DNA from: Leptospira sp.
GTDB taxonomy: Bacteria > Spirochaetota > Leptospiria > Leptospirales > Leptospiraceae
Assembly: GCA_016742255.1 (NCBI GenBank)
Contig: JACVCB010000025.1
Span: 1 to 54,661 of the forward strand
Length of the DNA stretch: 54,661 bases
Reading direction: 5' to 3'
The stretch's first letter is position 1, and every line of letters begins with the position of its first letter. A program made the position numbers and the translations under genes. Of the stretch, positions 9,897 to 19,956 are shown in pieces. The notes beneath the pieces are model-generated. The model was not told the DNA's origin, ran no database searches, and saw only the letters and a list, made by a program, of their open reading frames with translations.

Positions 9897-11054
9897 TTAA
9901 TCCTTGGAATTTTGAAAGTCTTCTCCGAGTATAACAGTGGCATCAAGGCCTAAGTCTTTTCGTAACGAAAAGAATACCTTTCTACCCTGAAATGTTTCAG
10001 AAATTAAATCTGTATATTGTGTGTTTCCAGAACGATTTAAAATCACTGTGGATTTAAAATTCGAATCCCAAGCATTGTCAACGGTGAGAACTTTCAGACC
10101 TTTATCATTGAGTAATACTTTTCCATATCTGGCAAGTCCATTTTTTGCAGTTCCATTGAGTACTTCAATTCTTGCTCTTTCCCCTTCGCCAAAACTTGGA
10201 GACCTAAGTTCTCCGGAAAATTTATAAAATGCTACCTTTATGGTTTCTTCGTTAGCTTTTAAGATTTGGTCTTTGTATTTGGGACGTAACACTGGTTCTC
10301 CTGGAACTTCAGATACTCCAAATTGGATTTTTTCCTTTTTTAAAAAATCTACCAAAGTTTCCCATTCTTTCGAAGATAGGTTTGTTGTCATTTGGCCATG
10401 TAAATAGGTGAGTTTTTGTTTACTCAAGGTATCTCGTTTTTCATGGATGGTTTCGAAAAGAGTTAACATCACAGTCTCTTGGATTTCTAATCTTCGAAAG
10501 TATGAGATCATTGAATCATCAGAAAGTGAACTCATCCAATCAAAACAATCTTCACCGTCTAAAACATATGATTCTTTGTTTCGATTATAATTTTTAGTGA
10601 TATGTAACGACTTTGGTTCGAAAAACAATTGTAATCCACCAAGCAAGTTCACCCAATTTTGAAACTGTTCCTTGGTCCATACAATCTTAAACGGAATGTT
10701 GGAATCCAAAGTATCCTCTAATACAGATTCAACATAAGAGGGAGCAGAACTACCTTTTTCTTTTAATGACTTTTCTCCATCATCAAAACTAGTTTTAGGA
10801 TTCACAAAAAATAGAGCAGCCTTCCTTTCGTTAGGATAAAATTCAGCATACAAGGAAAACAGGTATTCGTCTTTATCACCCAGAACTGAAAATAAAATGG
10901 GCATTCGTTTGCTTTGTGAAAATTTTTGATCTAAGGAAAACCCAGTTTTTGACCTTAAAATTAAAAACAAAATCGCAAATATAAAAAAGGTACCTGCTAT
11001 GATGAGAAGTGTTTTTGCTGGTATCGTTTGTTTTTCTTTTGTTTCACGTAACAT
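9897..11054 (-). CDS. LytR/CpsA/Psr-type protein with LytR C-terminal domain
   Basis: Membrane-anchored protein of 385 residues: short cytoplasmic N-terminus, one membrane helix (about 15-36, KTLLIIAGTFFIFAILFLIL), then a region beginning MPILFSVLGDKDEYLFSL that resembles a divergent LCP domain. Near the C-terminus is a clear LytR_C domain (RIEVLNGTAKNGLARYGKVL, then TVILNRSG). LCP proteins attach glycopolymers to the cell envelope; whether the catalytic Arg/Asp set is intact is not clear to me. It sits between yqeK (the ATG directly follows its stop) and rsfS, a gene order seen in several phyla. Confidence 0.78.
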   Translation of the reverse strand: MLRETKEKQTIPAKTLLIIAGTFFIFAILFLILRSKTGFSLDQKFSQSKRMPILFSVLGDKDEYLFSLYAEFYPNERKAALFFVNPKTSFDDGEKSLKEKGSSAPSYVESVLEDTLDSNIPFKIVWTKEQFQNWVNLLGGLQLFFEPKSLHITKNYNRNKESYVLDGEDCFDWMSSLSDDSMISYFRRLEIQETVMLTLFETIHEKRDTLSKQKLTYLHGQMTTNLSSKEWETLVDFLKKEKIQFGVSEVPGEPVLRPKYKDQILKANEETIKVAFYKFSGELRSPSFGEGERARIEVLNGTAKNGLARYGKVLLNDKGLKVLTVDNAWDSNFKSTVILNRSGNTQYTDLISETFQGRKVFFSLRKDLGLDATVILGEDFQNSKD

Positions 11055-11657
11055 TTATAAAATTTCCTTTAATGATAACAATGATTGGTTATAAGTTAAA
11101 AAAGTATGTGGATGAATGATTTCTTTTTTTTCCATTAGAAATGTGATCGTTTGGAATGCTTTCATAAAAATGCCAAAATCCAAGTTTTCTTTTGTTTTTT
11201 GAAACCAATCATCTAACTCCGTTTTCCTATGGCAATAATCTGATCCTAAAAAATCTGCGGAATAAAGGATCTGATCCAATAGGGAGGGGTTAGGATTTCC
11301 TAAGGTATGATTTTGGATGGCGGATTGGATTTCCTTGTCATAAAAATCGTAATTTTTTTTAAGGAATAGGGGAGCCGAATAAGCATGTAAGGCTTGGAAG
11401 GGAATTCCGTCTGTTTCTAAATTAAATTCAGAGAACAAACTTTGATGGACATCCATTTTTTTTTGTTTGGTGGTATCATGGCATAATCCTGCCAAATAGG
11501 CTTTATCCGGATCTTCATATCCATGAATCAAAGCTAATTCTTTTGCATAGAATGCCACTCGTAAAATATGTTGCCATCTAGTCTCGGTAACATGATTTGG
11601 AATTTCTTTTTGGAAAAATTGTATCCATTCCTTTACTTCTGTGGGAGTGAGATTCAT
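11055..11657 (-). CDS. yqeK: YqeK-like HD-domain hydrolase
   Basis: HD-domain phosphohydrolase of the YqeK family, whose studied members split diadenosine tetraphosphate symmetrically. Ligand set visible: His30 (RWQHILRV), His60-Asp61 (GLCHDTTK), His91, His117 (QNHTLG) and Asp135 (YSADFLG). 200 residues, cytoplasmic, normal length. The ATG overlaps the nadD stop by four bases and the lytR ATG directly follows its stop. The nadD-yqeK-rsfS neighbourhood supports the call. Confidence 0.9.
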   Translation of the reverse strand: MNLTPTEVKEWIQFFQKEIPNHVTETRWQHILRVAFYAKELALIHGYEDPDKAYLAGLCHDTTKQKKMDVHQSLFSEFNLETDGIPFQALHAYSAPLFLKKNYDFYDKEIQSAIQNHTLGNPNPSLLDQILYSADFLGSDYCHRKTELDDWFQKTKENLDFGIFMKAFQTITFLMEKKEIIHPHTFLTYNQSLLSLKEIL

Positions 11658-12271
11658 TTTTTATCTCCTCCGAAAGATTTCCTTTTTTGAAGATAAGAAT
11701 CCAGTAAGGATTTTGTTTGGGGTAAAATCGAATTTATTTGCCACTCATGTTTTGGTTGGTTTCTGATTTCAGTACTACTCATTTTGACAATTGGGTTATT
11801 TAAAACCAATAATTGTTCCTCATCTATGAAGTTTGGGATCAAAATTGAATTTGGATATTCTGTATTTCGTCTTACGATGATTAGTTTTTGTATTTTCTTT
11901 AGTATTTGTTCGTACGATTTCCATTGGTTAAAATTTTGTAAATTGTCTTCACCGATAACAAGGGAAATGGAACCATCCTTTTCTAAGGATTGTAAACTCG
12001 TTAAGGTATCGATTGTGAAACTCGTAGTATCTTTTTTGATTTCTTCATCCCATAAGATTACATTATCTGATAAAAATTCCTGGAATTCTGATAGGCATAA
12101 GGACCAAATTTCTCCCTTAGAAAATTTTATTTCATTCAATTTAAACGGAGATAAAAAATTCGGACAGATATAAATTTTGGATTCGGGGAACTGTTTTATT
12201 AGGGAAGAGATCACATGTCTATGACCAATGTGTGGGGGATTAAAACTTCCACCAAACAATACCACATCCAT
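11654..12271 (-). CDS. nadD: Nicotinate-nucleotide adenylyltransferase
   Basis: Transfers AMP from ATP to nicotinate mononucleotide, giving deamido-NAD in NAD synthesis. The nucleotidyltransferase signature GGSFNPPHIGH sits at residues 7-17 and the second motif SSTEIR near the C-terminus. I place the start at ATG 12271 (205 residues): it begins MDVVLFGGSFNPPH as family members do, and GAGGG lies just upstream within the end of proA. A start at 12304 would add 11 unconserved residues inside proA. Confidence 0.93.
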   Translation of the reverse strand: MDVVLFGGSFNPPHIGHRHVISSLIKQFPESKIYICPNFLSPFKLNEIKFSKGEIWSLCLSEFQEFLSDNVILWDEEIKKDTTSFTIDTLTSLQSLEKDGSISLVIGEDNLQNFNQWKSYEQILKKIQKLIIVRRNTEYPNSILIPNFIDEEQLLVLNNPIVKMSSTEIRNQPKHEWQINSILPQTKSLLDSYLQKRKSFGGDKK

Positions 12272-12272
12272 T

Positions 12273-13538
12273 TTACCCTCGGACTTGTCCTTTTCCTGTA
12301 ACATATGTTGTAGTTGTTGTTAGGTGGATGAGTCCCATTGGTCCCCTGACATGTAATTTCCCTGTTGAAATTCCCACTTCCGCTCCAAGTCCATACTCAC
12401 CACCATCATGAAACCTCGTGGAACAATTCACAAAAATGGCAGCACTATCCAATCCTTGTTGGAAGGTTTGGATTTCCGTAATGTCTTCTGATAAAATGCA
12501 TTCCGTGTGACCTGAGCTATATTTTTTGATATTTTCCATAGCATCTTCAATGGAACCAACAATTTTTACGCTGAGTCTTGTGTCTAAAAACTCTGTTGAA
12601 TAATCATCTTCTGATGCAAGAGGTATCGTAGGATCGATTGACTGGATGGATTCATCGCCAAGGATTTGAACCCCTTTTTGTTTTAATTCTTGTACTAAAT
12701 CTTTTGTATTTGGGTAATTTTTATGGATGAATAAATTTTCTAATGCGTTACAAACACCAGGTCTTTGGATTTTAGAATTCACTAGGATCGGTAATACAAT
12801 TTTTTCGTTGGCTTTGTCAGACAAATATAAGTTAGTTACACCTTTATCGTGTTTGATGACAGGGATTTTGCTATTTTCTGATACAAATCGAATGAGAGCC
12901 TCTCCACCTCTTGGGACAATGACATCAATTAAATCATCTAATTGGAAAAAGGGAAGCATCGCTTCTCTGTTTGTATTGTCAACAAAACTGACAACTTCCT
13001 TACTCACACCAGGTAAATTCGAATCTTCGATGGCTTTATGGAAGAGGGAGGTTAAAATGAGATTTGAATGATACGCTTCGCTACCACCACGTAAAATACA
13101 AGCATTCCCAGACTTAAAAGACAACGAAGCGATGTCTACAATGACATTTGGTCTTGATTCAAAAATTGTCATCACTACACCAATGGGAACTCGTTTTGTC
13201 AAAAGTTCGAGCCCATTGGGAAGGATGGTCCCTCTGACTACTTCCCCAACAGGATCTGGTAGGTTCCTAATTTCTTCAATGCTCTTTGCCATCCCATGGA
13301 TTCGTTTCGAATCAAGGAGTAAACGATCCATCATAGAGGAACTTAATCCCTTATCTTTCCCATTTTTTAAATCAATTTGGTTTTTTGTTATGATCTCGGT
13401 TTCATTTTCTAATAACAGTTTTTCAAACCGAAGTAATACCACATTTTTCTGGTTAGTGGTAAGTCGTTTTAAACTCCGACTTGCTTCCTTTGTTTTTGTA
13501 GCAATGGTCTTTGCATAAGTGGTATAGTCTTCAGCCAT
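12273..13538 (-). CDS. proA: Gamma-glutamyl phosphate reductase
   Basis: Second step of proline synthesis: NADPH reduction of gamma-glutamyl phosphate to glutamate semialdehyde. Aldehyde-dehydrogenase fold; the nucleophilic cysteine is in [12 protein letters not shown] (about residue 262), with the cofactor region [20 protein letters not shown] and the family end [20 protein letters not shown]. 421 residues, full length. Three bases after proB, and its end carries the ribosome binding site of nadD. Confidence 0.95.
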   Translation of the reverse strand: MAEDYTTYAKTIATKTKEASRSLKRLTTNQKNVVLLRFEKLLLENETEIITKNQIDLKNGKDKGLSSSMMDRLLLDSKRIHGMAKSIEEIRNLPDPVGEVVRGTILPNGLELLTKRVPIGVVMTIFESRPNVIVDIASLSFKSGNACILRGGSEAYHSNLILTSLFHKAIEDSNLPGVSKEVVSFVDNTNREAMLPFFQLDDLIDVIVPRGGEALIRFVSENSKIPVIKHDKGVTNLYLSDKANEKIVLPILVNSKIQRPGVCNALENLFIHKNYPNTKDLVQELKQKGVQILGDESIQSIDPTIPLASEDDYSTEFLDTRLSVKIVGSIEDAMENIKKYSSGHTECILSEDITEIQTFQQGLDSAAIFVNCSTRFHDGGEYGLGAEVGISTGKLHVRGPMGLIHLTTTTTYVTGKGQVRG

Positions 13539-13541
13539 AAA

Positions 13542-14408
13542 TTACTCCGTAGGAAAAGAAAAAAAGTGAGATTGGATTTCGGAAGCAGTAGGGATACGGT
13601 GAGGGAATCCATCATTGGCGATGAGTGTTCCAAACGATTGATTTGTGAAAAATTGGCCTATTGCATGTTTTTTTTCGCCATTGACAATTCCAGTTTTGAT
13701 ACCAAATGGTAACAATAGTTTTGCGGCATTGATTTTTGTAAACATCCCACCTGTACCCGGTCCTGATGGCCCTGTTGCCAATGATTCCGTCTTTTTAGAG
13801 ATTTCAGTAAACAAATCAACTTTACTGTTTCCCTCTAAAAATCCATCAACACCAGTCAGGATTAAAAGCAGGTCAGCACCTACAATGGAGGCTACTATGG
13901 CTGATAAAATATCATTATCACCTAAGTTAAGTTCTTCGGTGGATACAGAATCGTTTTCATTGACGATCGGCAAAATTCCCCAATCTAATAGTTGCCGAAA
14001 TGTTTGTTTGAGATTTGTGAAACTGCTATCTTCATTTAAGTCTTTGCGACCAAATAAAATCTGGGCTATCGGAATGTTCACTCGGCTAAAAAAACTTTCA
14101 TATAAATTGAGAAGTTTGTTTTGTCCCATAGCAGCAAATGCTTGTTTTTCTGCGAGAGACGTTTTGCCATTCGGTAAAACACCAGTTCCACTTTTATCTA
14201 CAAGTAGTTTTTTCCCTTGGGCAATCGCACCAGATGAAACAAGGATGACTTCTTTCCCTTGGTCGCGTAGTGTCCGAATGTCTCCCACTAAATCATATAG
14301 AAAATCATTAATTTTGGTTTCTTCGCCAGAAACACGTGCACTACCAATTTTAATGACGATGAGTTTTGCGGCTTCGAGTGAATCTAAAAAATCCTTACGT
14401 GTTTTCAT
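13542..14408 (-). CDS. proB: Glutamate 5-kinase, short form without PUA domain
   Basis: Phosphorylates glutamate at the gamma-carboxylate, the first and usually feedback-inhibited step of proline synthesis. Amino-acid-kinase fold: [10 protein letters not shown] (about 17-26), [35 protein letters not shown], and [12 protein letters not shown]. At 288 residues it ends after the kinase domain, so the C-terminal PUA domain of the E. coli enzyme is absent; several bacterial ProB proteins lack it. The start overlaps the end of obg by 14 bases. Confidence 0.94.
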   Translation of the reverse strand: MKTRKDFLDSLEAAKLIVIKIGSARVSGEETKINDFLYDLVGDIRTLRDQGKEVILVSSGAIAQGKKLLVDKSGTGVLPNGKTSLAEKQAFAAMGQNKLLNLYESFFSRVNIPIAQILFGRKDLNEDSSFTNLKQTFRQLLDWGILPIVNENDSVSTEELNLGDNDILSAIVASIVGADLLLILTGVDGFLEGNSKVDLFTEISKKTESLATGPSGPGTGGMFTKINAAKLLLPFGIKTGIVNGEKKHAIGQFFTNQSFGTLIANDGFPHRIPTASEIQSHFFSFPTE

Positions 14409-15420
14409 AAACTAACTTTGCTTTTTCGGGAAAAAATACTTTATCAATTCGCTCCAGTAGGTATTCCAAATTGGATTCTTTATCAGCAGAGATACAAACA
14501 ATCTCACCAAGAGAAGAATAGTTTTTTTGGATTTCTTCGGTAAAACTAGGGTCGTTGTCCCAAATGTCCATTTTGTTGATGACAATCAGGTATTTTTTGT
14601 GTAGAAGAGACTCGTTATAATTCCCAAGTTCACTCCGTAACATTTCCAATTCTTCTTCTAATTGTAAATTCCCACCATCAAATAAAAACAAGATCCCTTG
14701 TACACGTTCAATGTGTTTGAGAAAACTAATCCCAAGGCCCACACCTTTGGAAGCACCTTCGATGATCCCTGGAATGTCTGCTACTGTATAACGAAACAAA
14801 TCTTCATGTCTATGCACCACACCTAGGTTAGGTGATAGTGTGGTAAATGCATATCCTGCAATTTTAGGATGTGCATGAGTGATTTTGGCAAGTAGTGTCG
14901 ACTTACCTGCGTTGGGTAATCCAACAATTCCAATGTCAGCGAGGAGTTTTAATTCTAAACGTAAAGAGAAGGTATCACCATCTTCACCTGGTTGGCTATA
15001 ACGAGGTGCTTGTTGGACTGAGGTTTTAAAAAAAGTATTCCCTTTGCCACCGCGCCCTCCCTTGGCTATGGTAAATGTTTCCCCATCATGGCTAAAGTCG
15101 TAAATGAGTTCCATGGTGACCGCATCGATGATTTGGGTACCAATGGGAACTTTTAGGAGTAAATCTTCTCCATTTTTTCCATTTCGGTTCTGGCCAAGCC
15201 CTGGACCTCCGTCCTCTGCGGCATACAGGCGGTCGGGTAGGTAATTTTCCAAGGTCATCATACGACCTTCGGCAACAAAGATCACATCTCCACCTTTGCC
15301 TCCATCACCTCCGTCAGGTCCTCCAAATTCGACAAACTTCTCTTTATGGAAGTGGACAGAACCTGCCCCTCCGTGTCCGGCTCGAATTTGGATGGGTACT
15401 TCGTCAATAAATCCGCTCAT
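14395..15420 (-). CDS. obg: GTPase Obg/CgtA
   Basis: Essential ribosome-assembly and stress GTPase that acts on the 50S subunit. Residues 1-158 are the glycine-rich Obg fold ([20 protein letters not shown]). The G domain has G1 GLPNAGKS (167-174), TT at 193-194, G3 DIPG (215-218), G4 NKMD and G5 SADK. At 341 residues there is no C-terminal OCT domain. It follows rpmA after a 76-base gap that contains a terminator-like hairpin, so part of its transcription may depend on read-through. Confidence 0.95.
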   Translation of the reverse strand: MSGFIDEVPIQIRAGHGGAGSVHFHKEKFVEFGGPDGGDGGKGGDVIFVAEGRMMTLENYLPDRLYAAEDGGPGLGQNRNGKNGEDLLLKVPIGTQIIDAVTMELIYDFSHDGETFTIAKGGRGGKGNTFFKTSVQQAPRYSQPGEDGDTFSLRLELKLLADIGIVGLPNAGKSTLLAKITHAHPKIAGYAFTTLSPNLGVVHRHEDLFRYTVADIPGIIEGASKGVGLGISFLKHIERVQGILFLFDGGNLQLEEELEMLRSELGNYNESLLHKKYLIVINKMDIWDNDPSFTEEIQKNYSSLGEIVCISADKESNLEYLLERIDKVFFPEKAKLVYENT

Positions 15421-15434
15421 AATATCCTTTGGTC

Positions 15435-15473
15435 AAAAAAAAACCCGTTAAAGGATGACCTAAAACGGGTTTT
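15435..15473 (-). terminator. Intrinsic terminator or attenuator between rpmA and obg
   Basis: Read on the minus strand, AAAACCCGTT (15464-15473) pairs perfectly with AACGGGTTTT (15440-15449) across a 14-base loop, and a run of nine T follows (15435-15443). This is a textbook rho-independent structure directly behind the rpmA stop. It should stop or reduce transcription from the ribosomal-protein genes into obg and the proline/NAD genes. Confidence 0.75.
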
Positions 15474-15496
15474 GTCCTCTCTTATAATTGAGAGGA

Positions 15497-15754
15497 TTAA
15501 GCTTTCGGGTAAACGGAAATTTGTTGTCTTTCTTTTGTTACGTGTTCGAAAGTCACAATCCCGTCAACGAGTGCATAAAGGGTATGATCACGACCAATCC
15601 CTACGTTTTTACCAGGTTTGTATTCAGTTCCTCTTTGGCGTACGATAATGTTTCCAGCAATTGCTTGTTGGCCACCGTATACTTTTACACCAAGTCTTTT
15701 CGATACCGAATCACGACCGTTCTTTGTGGAACCACCACCTTTTTTTGTAGCCAT
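15497..15754 (-). CDS. rpmA: Ribosomal protein L27 (no N-terminal extension)
   Basis: 50S protein whose N-terminus reaches towards the peptidyl-transferase centre. Begins [16 protein letters not shown], then [25 protein letters not shown], 85 residues. The codon two places before the ATG is the TAA stop of prp in the same frame, so no longer N-terminus is possible: the protein has no leader with the LQFFA-like cleavage motif found in Firmicutes. This matters because the gene before it encodes Prp, the protease that cuts such leaders. Confidence 0.97.
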   Translation of the reverse strand: MATKKGGGSTKNGRDSVSKRLGVKVYGGQQAIAGNIIVRQRGTEYKPGKNVGIGRDHTLYALVDGIVTFEHVTKERQQISVYPKA

Positions 15755-15757
15755 TGT

Positions 15758-16087
15758 TTACCCCTTTATTAGTTCGTTGTGGATGGAAATCGCATCTGAG
15801 TGGGAATGTTCTAAACTTCTCAAACCAAACTCAACCATGGCAAGTAGGCTTTGGTAGCCATCTTTTTGGTTTTGTTTGACGAGAAACATAAGATACCCGT
15901 CTCGTTTTTCTTCTCTTTCCAAACTGCCTTGTGATGCCAAATACGAGTGAGCACTCTGCACGAGAGTGGAGACTCCGGCACACAAAAGATTTTCGCCTTT
16001 CGAACCTAGGTTCTTTGGAGAATGTCCTTCCAGTTGGATTCCTGCGATTTTCCCTCCTATATCTTTAAAAATTGTACTATAAATCAA
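15758..16087 (-). CDS. prp: Ribosomal-processing cysteine protease Prp (YsxB/DUF464)
   Basis: Small cysteine protease of the YsxB family; in Firmicutes Prp removes the N-terminal extension of L27. Catalytic pair visible as His22 in LEGHS and Cys36 in LLCAGVSTLV, with the glycine-containing loop between them. 109 residues, normal. Located between rplU (stop next to its ATG) and rpmA (ATG three bases after its stop), the standard place. L27 here has no extension, so the substrate must differ or the protein has another task. Confidence 0.88.
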   Translation of the reverse strand: MIYSTIFKDIGGKIAGIQLEGHSPKNLGSKGENLLCAGVSTLVQSAHSYLASQGSLEREEKRDGYLMFLVKQNQKDGYQSLLAMVEFGLRSLEHSHSDAISIHNELIKG

Positions 16088-16396
16088 TTAACCGCTGATC
16101 GAAACTACTTGGAGTTTTTGGAGTTGTTGTCTGTGACCCCAAGACTTCTTGTAGTTCTTTCTTTTTTTGTATTTGAAACCGTGGATTTTTTCACCCTTAC
16201 AGTCTTCTAATACCTTTAAAGTGACTTTTGCTCCAGACAATGCTGGGGAACCAATGTTCACTTTGTTATTATCGGAAAGGAGTAGGACTTTCGTTTCTAC
16301 TGTGCTTCCAACCGTGTTTCCTGTTTTTTCTGCGACGAATACCTGGTCAGGAGACACTTTAAATTGTTTGGCTCCAAGTTCAATGATGGCGAACAT
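16088..16396 (-). CDS. rplU: Ribosomal protein L21
   Basis: 50S protein that binds 23S rRNA; 102 residues with MFAIIELGAKQFKVSPDQ at the start and the RNA-binding KGEKIHGFKYKKRKNYKK followed by the GHRQ motif near the end. First gene of the rplU-prp-rpmA group, divergent from typA. An AGGA ribosome binding site lies about 8 bases before the ATG. Confidence 0.97.
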   Translation of the reverse strand: MFAIIELGAKQFKVSPDQVFVAEKTGNTVGSTVETKVLLLSDNNKVNIGSPALSGAKVTLKVLEDCKGEKIHGFKYKKRKNYKKSWGHRQQLQKLQVVSISG

Positions 16397-16420
16397 ATAA
16401 CTATCCTAATCTCTTTCTCG

Positions 16421-16449
16421 AATGTAGTTCTTACCAGGATTTCTGACAG
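16421..16449 (-). promoter_or_regulatory. Possible promoter of rplU-prp-rpmA
   Basis: On the minus strand CTGTCA (16444-16449), 17 bases, then TACATT (16421-16426), each matching the sigma-70 consensus at four of six positions, in the gap between divergent rplU and typA. A second -35-like TTGACA (16458-16463) has no good -10 partner. Weak; based on spacing only. Confidence 0.3.
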
Positions 16450-16514
16450 GCACCTCTTGTCAAACTGAAATCCCCATTTACAGCCTAAGCGGATTGGAAT
16501 TTCTGGTAAAAACA

Positions 16515-18323
16515 ATGGAAATTCGCAACATCGCCATCATCGCACACGTCGACCACGGTAAGACGACACTAACAGATTGTATCCTTCGCCATACGGGCGC
16601 CGTAACCGCAAAAGAAGACCGAGAAAGAATCATGGATTCCAACACTTTGGAACAGGAAAAAGGGATTACGATCCTTGCCAAGAACACTTCGGTAAAGTAC
16701 AAAGGAACTCGCATTAATATCGTAGATACTCCAGGTCACGCTGACTTCGGAGGAGAAGTGGAACGAGTTCTGTCCATGACAGACTGTACACTATTACTCG
16801 TGGATGCATTCGACGGACCAATGCCACAAACTCGGTTTGTACTTGGAAAATCACTCCAACTCGGACACAAACCCATCGTGGTTGTGAACAAAGTAGACCG
16901 TGAAGGGGCAAGACCAGGTTTTTCCGTAGACAAAGTATTTGATTTGTTTAGTGACCTAGGTGCCACCGAAGAACAGTTAGACTTTCCTATCATCTATGCT
17001 TCTGCCAAACAAGGTTGGGCAGTAAACCAACTTTCAGAAGTTCCAGGATCCAATATTGAACCACTTCTAGATAAGGTTTTGGCACATGTGCCTGCAGTGA
17101 AGAACGAAAGTGACAAACCACTCCAATTCCAAGTCACAGCACTGGATTATAATGAGTATGTGGGTCGTATTGCCATTGGTAAAATTTACCAAGGAACGAT
17201 GAAAAAGGGTGCTGATGTCACTCTTGCCAAAACAAACGGAACTACAGCTAATTATAAAATCACAAAACTGTATGGTTACGAAGGACTCACTCGTTACGAA
17301 ATCGACGAAGCTGGATCTGGAGACATCGTTGCCATGGCAGGGATTCCGGATGTGTTCATTGGAGATACAGTTTGCGATTTAGGAAATCCACTCCCTCTTC
17401 CTGCGATACAAGTAGAGGAACCAACTGTATCGATGTTCTTTATGGTAAACAATTCACCGTTTGCTGGGAAAGAAGGTAAGTTTGTCACTACAAGAAACCT
17501 TCGTGAACGCCTAGACCGCGAACTCGAAACCAACGTAGCTCTTCGTTTGGAAGAAACTGAAGACAAAGATCGTTTCAAAATTTTAGGACGTGGGGAACTC
17601 CACTTATCCATCCTCATTGAAAACATGAGAAGAGAAGGATACGAACTCCAAGTATCTCGTCCCGAAGTAATCATCAAACACAATGAAGCTGGTGAAAAGA
17701 TTGAACCTTACGAAACACTCGTAATGGACCTTCCAGACCAATACACAGGAGCTGTGATCCAAGAACTAAACCGCCGTAAGGGTGAGTTAACAGGAATGGA
17801 TGCTCATACTTCTGGTATCACTCGCGTGGAATACACAATTCCAACAAGAGGTCTCATTGGATTTAGAGGGCATTTTATTTCGGAAACACGTGGAGAAGGA
17901 GTGATGTCTAGCCGCTTCTTACGTTTTGACAAATACAAGGGTGAAATCCCTGGCCGTAAAAACGGAGCCCTCATTTCTATGGACTCAGGTGAATCTACTG
18001 CGTATGCTTTATGGAAAGTGCAAGAACGTGGGGACCTTTTCATTGAACCACAAGTAGCTGTCTATCCTGGTATGATCCTAGGGATGAATAGTCGAGATAC
18101 AGATTTAGAAGTGAACCCAGTGCGTGAGAAAAAACTCACTAACGTTCGTGCTTCGGGATCGGATGAAGCCATCCGCCTTGTTCCACCTAAGAAACTCACT
18201 TTGGAACAATCCATTGAATTTTTAGATGATGATGAACTTTTGGAAGTAACACCTGCAAGTTTGCGTCTTCGTAAAAAAGTTTTGGATGCTAGTATGAGAA
18301 AAAGATCCAGTGGTGGAAGATAA
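16515..18323 (+). CDS. typA: Ribosome-associated GTPase TypA/BipA
   Basis: Translational GTPase of the EF-G family involved in 50S maturation and stress or cold adaptation. G1 HVDHGKT (11-17), effector region [11 protein letters not shown]3 [15 protein letters not shown]4 [10 protein letters not shown], followed by domain II, the EF-G-like domains and the BipA-specific C-terminus ([20 protein letters not shown]). 602 residues. I use ATG 16515, where the conserved [16 protein letters not shown] begins; a TTG at 16494 would add seven unconserved residues. A strong hairpin terminator follows. Confidence 0.95.
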   Translation: MEIRNIAIIAHVDHGKTTLTDCILRHTGAVTAKEDRERIMDSNTLEQEKGITILAKNTSVKYKGTRINIVDTPGHADFGGEVERVLSMTDCTLLLVDAFDGPMPQTRFVLGKSLQLGHKPIVVVNKVDREGARPGFSVDKVFDLFSDLGATEEQLDFPIIYASAKQGWAVNQLSEVPGSNIEPLLDKVLAHVPAVKNESDKPLQFQVTALDYNEYVGRIAIGKIYQGTMKKGADVTLAKTNGTTANYKITKLYGYEGLTRYEIDEAGSGDIVAMAGIPDVFIGDTVCDLGNPLPLPAIQVEEPTVSMFFMVNNSPFAGKEGKFVTTRNLRERLDRELETNVALRLEETEDKDRFKILGRGELHLSILIENMRREGYELQVSRPEVIIKHNEAGEKIEPYETLVMDLPDQYTGAVIQELNRRKGELTGMDAHTSGITRVEYTIPTRGLIGFRGHFISETRGEGVMSSRFLRFDKYKGEIPGRKNGALISMDSGESTAYALWKVQERGDLFIEPQVAVYPGMILGMNSRDTDLEVNPVREKKLTNVRASGSDEAIRLVPPKKLTLEQSIEFLDDDELLEVTPASLRLRKKVLDASMRKRSSGGR

Positions 18324-18360
18324 GTAAAAATCTAAAGATTTACGGATCATCCAATCTAAT

Positions 18361-18394
18361 AAAAAAGGGACTAAGTCATTAGTCCCTTTTTTTT
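18361..18394. terminator. Bidirectional intrinsic terminator behind typA
   Basis: AAAAAAGGGACTAA (18361-18374), loop GTCA, TTAGTCCCTTTTTT (18379-18392), T-run to 18394. The 14-base arms are perfect. It serves typA on the plus strand, and its A-run makes it work also for the AsmA-like gene that ends at 18428 on the minus strand. Confidence 0.9.
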
Positions 18395-18427
18395 GTACTG
18401 AGAAAATTTGCGGGTATTGGTTTCTAA

Positions 18428-19876
18428 CTAAAATCCCAATCCTTTTAACGCATTCCCTGCACCAGGAATCTTTTTTAAGGCGTCTCCTGCTTTTCCTTTG
18501 ATCACTTCTTTGACAGCCCCACCGATGAGGTCTGTTAACGTTCCTATTCCAACACCAAGTTCTACATTTGGATTTCGAATATCACCATAGGTTCTAAAAG
18601 GAATAAACAAACGTTCATCCTTTACCAAATTCCCTACGATTTTATTCCGAAGTTCTTTTGGATCCCCTTGGCCTTTGGTGGCTTGTTTGATTTTTTCATC
18701 TACCGAAGCCAGTGATTTTTTAGATTCCGCTTCATCGTATAACATTCCCATTCTCATTTCATGGTAGTTGGTAGTGGTTACGATGTAGGATCCTTTTGTG
18801 ATTTGTAGGTCATAATTTTTAGTAGGGAAAGTAGGTTCGTCAAGGAAAGTTACCTTTCCGTTGCTATACTCAACTTGGAAACTTACATCTTTTTTAAGTT
18901 CCGCTTTTTCCTTTAATTTGTCTAGTTTGAGTCCAGCTTGGTTGAGAGCCGGAAGTTCACCTGCAATGGCATCAAAGGCCGCAAAACCAGAAAGGAACGA
19001 ATCTTCTTTCATTGTGACTTCGTAAATTACCTTCGGATTCACTAAACCTGTTTTTTCCACAAACGGAGTTACCTTTCCACCGGTTTCCAGTAAAAACTTT
19101 GCAGCCTCTTTTTTGTTTTTCCCGATGATCGTTACATCAGTATCAAAATTTACCTTTAGGCTGTTATGCGAAGCTAAATCACTTCCATCAATATCAATGT
19201 CCTTTAATTCCAAATCCAATTTTTGGACGAGGATTTGTTGGCCAGTTTTTCGCATATTCACTTGGATATTTCCTTCTTGGATTCCAACAAGACTCATTTG
19301 AATCGCAATCGGAATGTCCTTGATCGAAAATGGACCAGAAGGTGGTTCACTTGCTTTTTCTTTAGCCTCCTTTTCTGCTTCTGCTTTTTTCTCAGCTAAT
19401 GCCTCAGGGGAAAGTGCAGGGTTTTTTTCACCATTCACAATTTTGGGAGTTTTGAATAGTGAAGTTAAATTATTACCACCATCTTCATACATAGTAAGCG
19501 CGATATCAGGTTGTTTTAAGACGAGTTTGTTGACCTTAACGGTTTTTGTTAAGAGAGCTAAGAAAGAAATTTTGACATCGACCTTACCAAGTTGGATCGT
19601 ACCTTTTGGTTTTGATTTCCTTTCCTCTAGAGGGATTCCTTTATTCGCAATCTCATCTCTTGGTGCAAGGATGATCCCTTCAATTTCAATGCCTGAAAGA
19701 ACATTGAAGAGATTGATATTTACTGTTTCAACATGTGCTCTGACATTTAAGGAAGATTCAATTTGTTTGACTAGAAAGCTCGGAGTGATGATACTTCCTG
19801 CAAAGACAAATGCGATGATAATGATTAAAAGAATTGAGGCAATAAACCCAACAATTCCATAACCTATTTTTTTCAT
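18428..19876 (-). CDS. AsmA-like membrane-anchored protein
   Basis: One N-terminal membrane helix (MKKIGYGIVGFIASILLIII with the next few residues), then a large periplasmic region with the pattern of AsmA/DUF748-type proteins: LVKQIESSLNVRAHVETVNI, paired beta segments, and a Lys/Glu/Ala-rich linker (about 155-190). Such proteins are thought to help lipid transport or envelope assembly. The C-terminal VKEVIKGKAGDALKKIPGAG is amphipathic. I chose ATG 19876 (482 residues) because AGGAG lies seven bases upstream; ATG 19894 would add six residues. The family call is from overall pattern only. Confidence 0.6.
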   Translation of the reverse strand: MKKIGYGIVGFIASILLIIIIAFVFAGSIITPSFLVKQIESSLNVRAHVETVNINLFNVLSGIEIEGIILAPRDEIANKGIPLEERKSKPKGTIQLGKVDVKISFLALLTKTVKVNKLVLKQPDIALTMYEDGGNNLTSLFKTPKIVNGEKNPALSPEALAEKKAEAEKEAKEKASEPPSGPFSIKDIPIAIQMSLVGIQEGNIQVNMRKTGQQILVQKLDLELKDIDIDGSDLASHNSLKVNFDTDVTIIGKNKKEAAKFLLETGGKVTPFVEKTGLVNPKVIYEVTMKEDSFLSGFAAFDAIAGELPALNQAGLKLDKLKEKAELKKDVSFQVEYSNGKVTFLDEPTFPTKNYDLQITKGSYIVTTTNYHEMRMGMLYDEAESKKSLASVDEKIKQATKGQGDPKELRNKIVGNLVKDERLFIPFRTYGDIRNPNVELGVGIGTLTDLIGGAVKEVIKGKAGDALKKIPGAGNALKGLGF

Positions 19877-19956
19877 AGTTACTCCTGATTCCATCTAAAA
19901 CGGTGGACTAGAGACTATATCGATTTAGGAAACTGTAAAGTAAAAAAGGAAAGAAA

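Noticed and set aside
13645..14415. 256-codon open frame on the plus strand
   Set aside because: Exact antisense of proB; composition is a shadow of a well-conserved gene and no family is visible.
19314..19862. 182-codon open frame on the plus strand
   Set aside because: Antisense to the AsmA-like gene, no ribosome binding site and no family.
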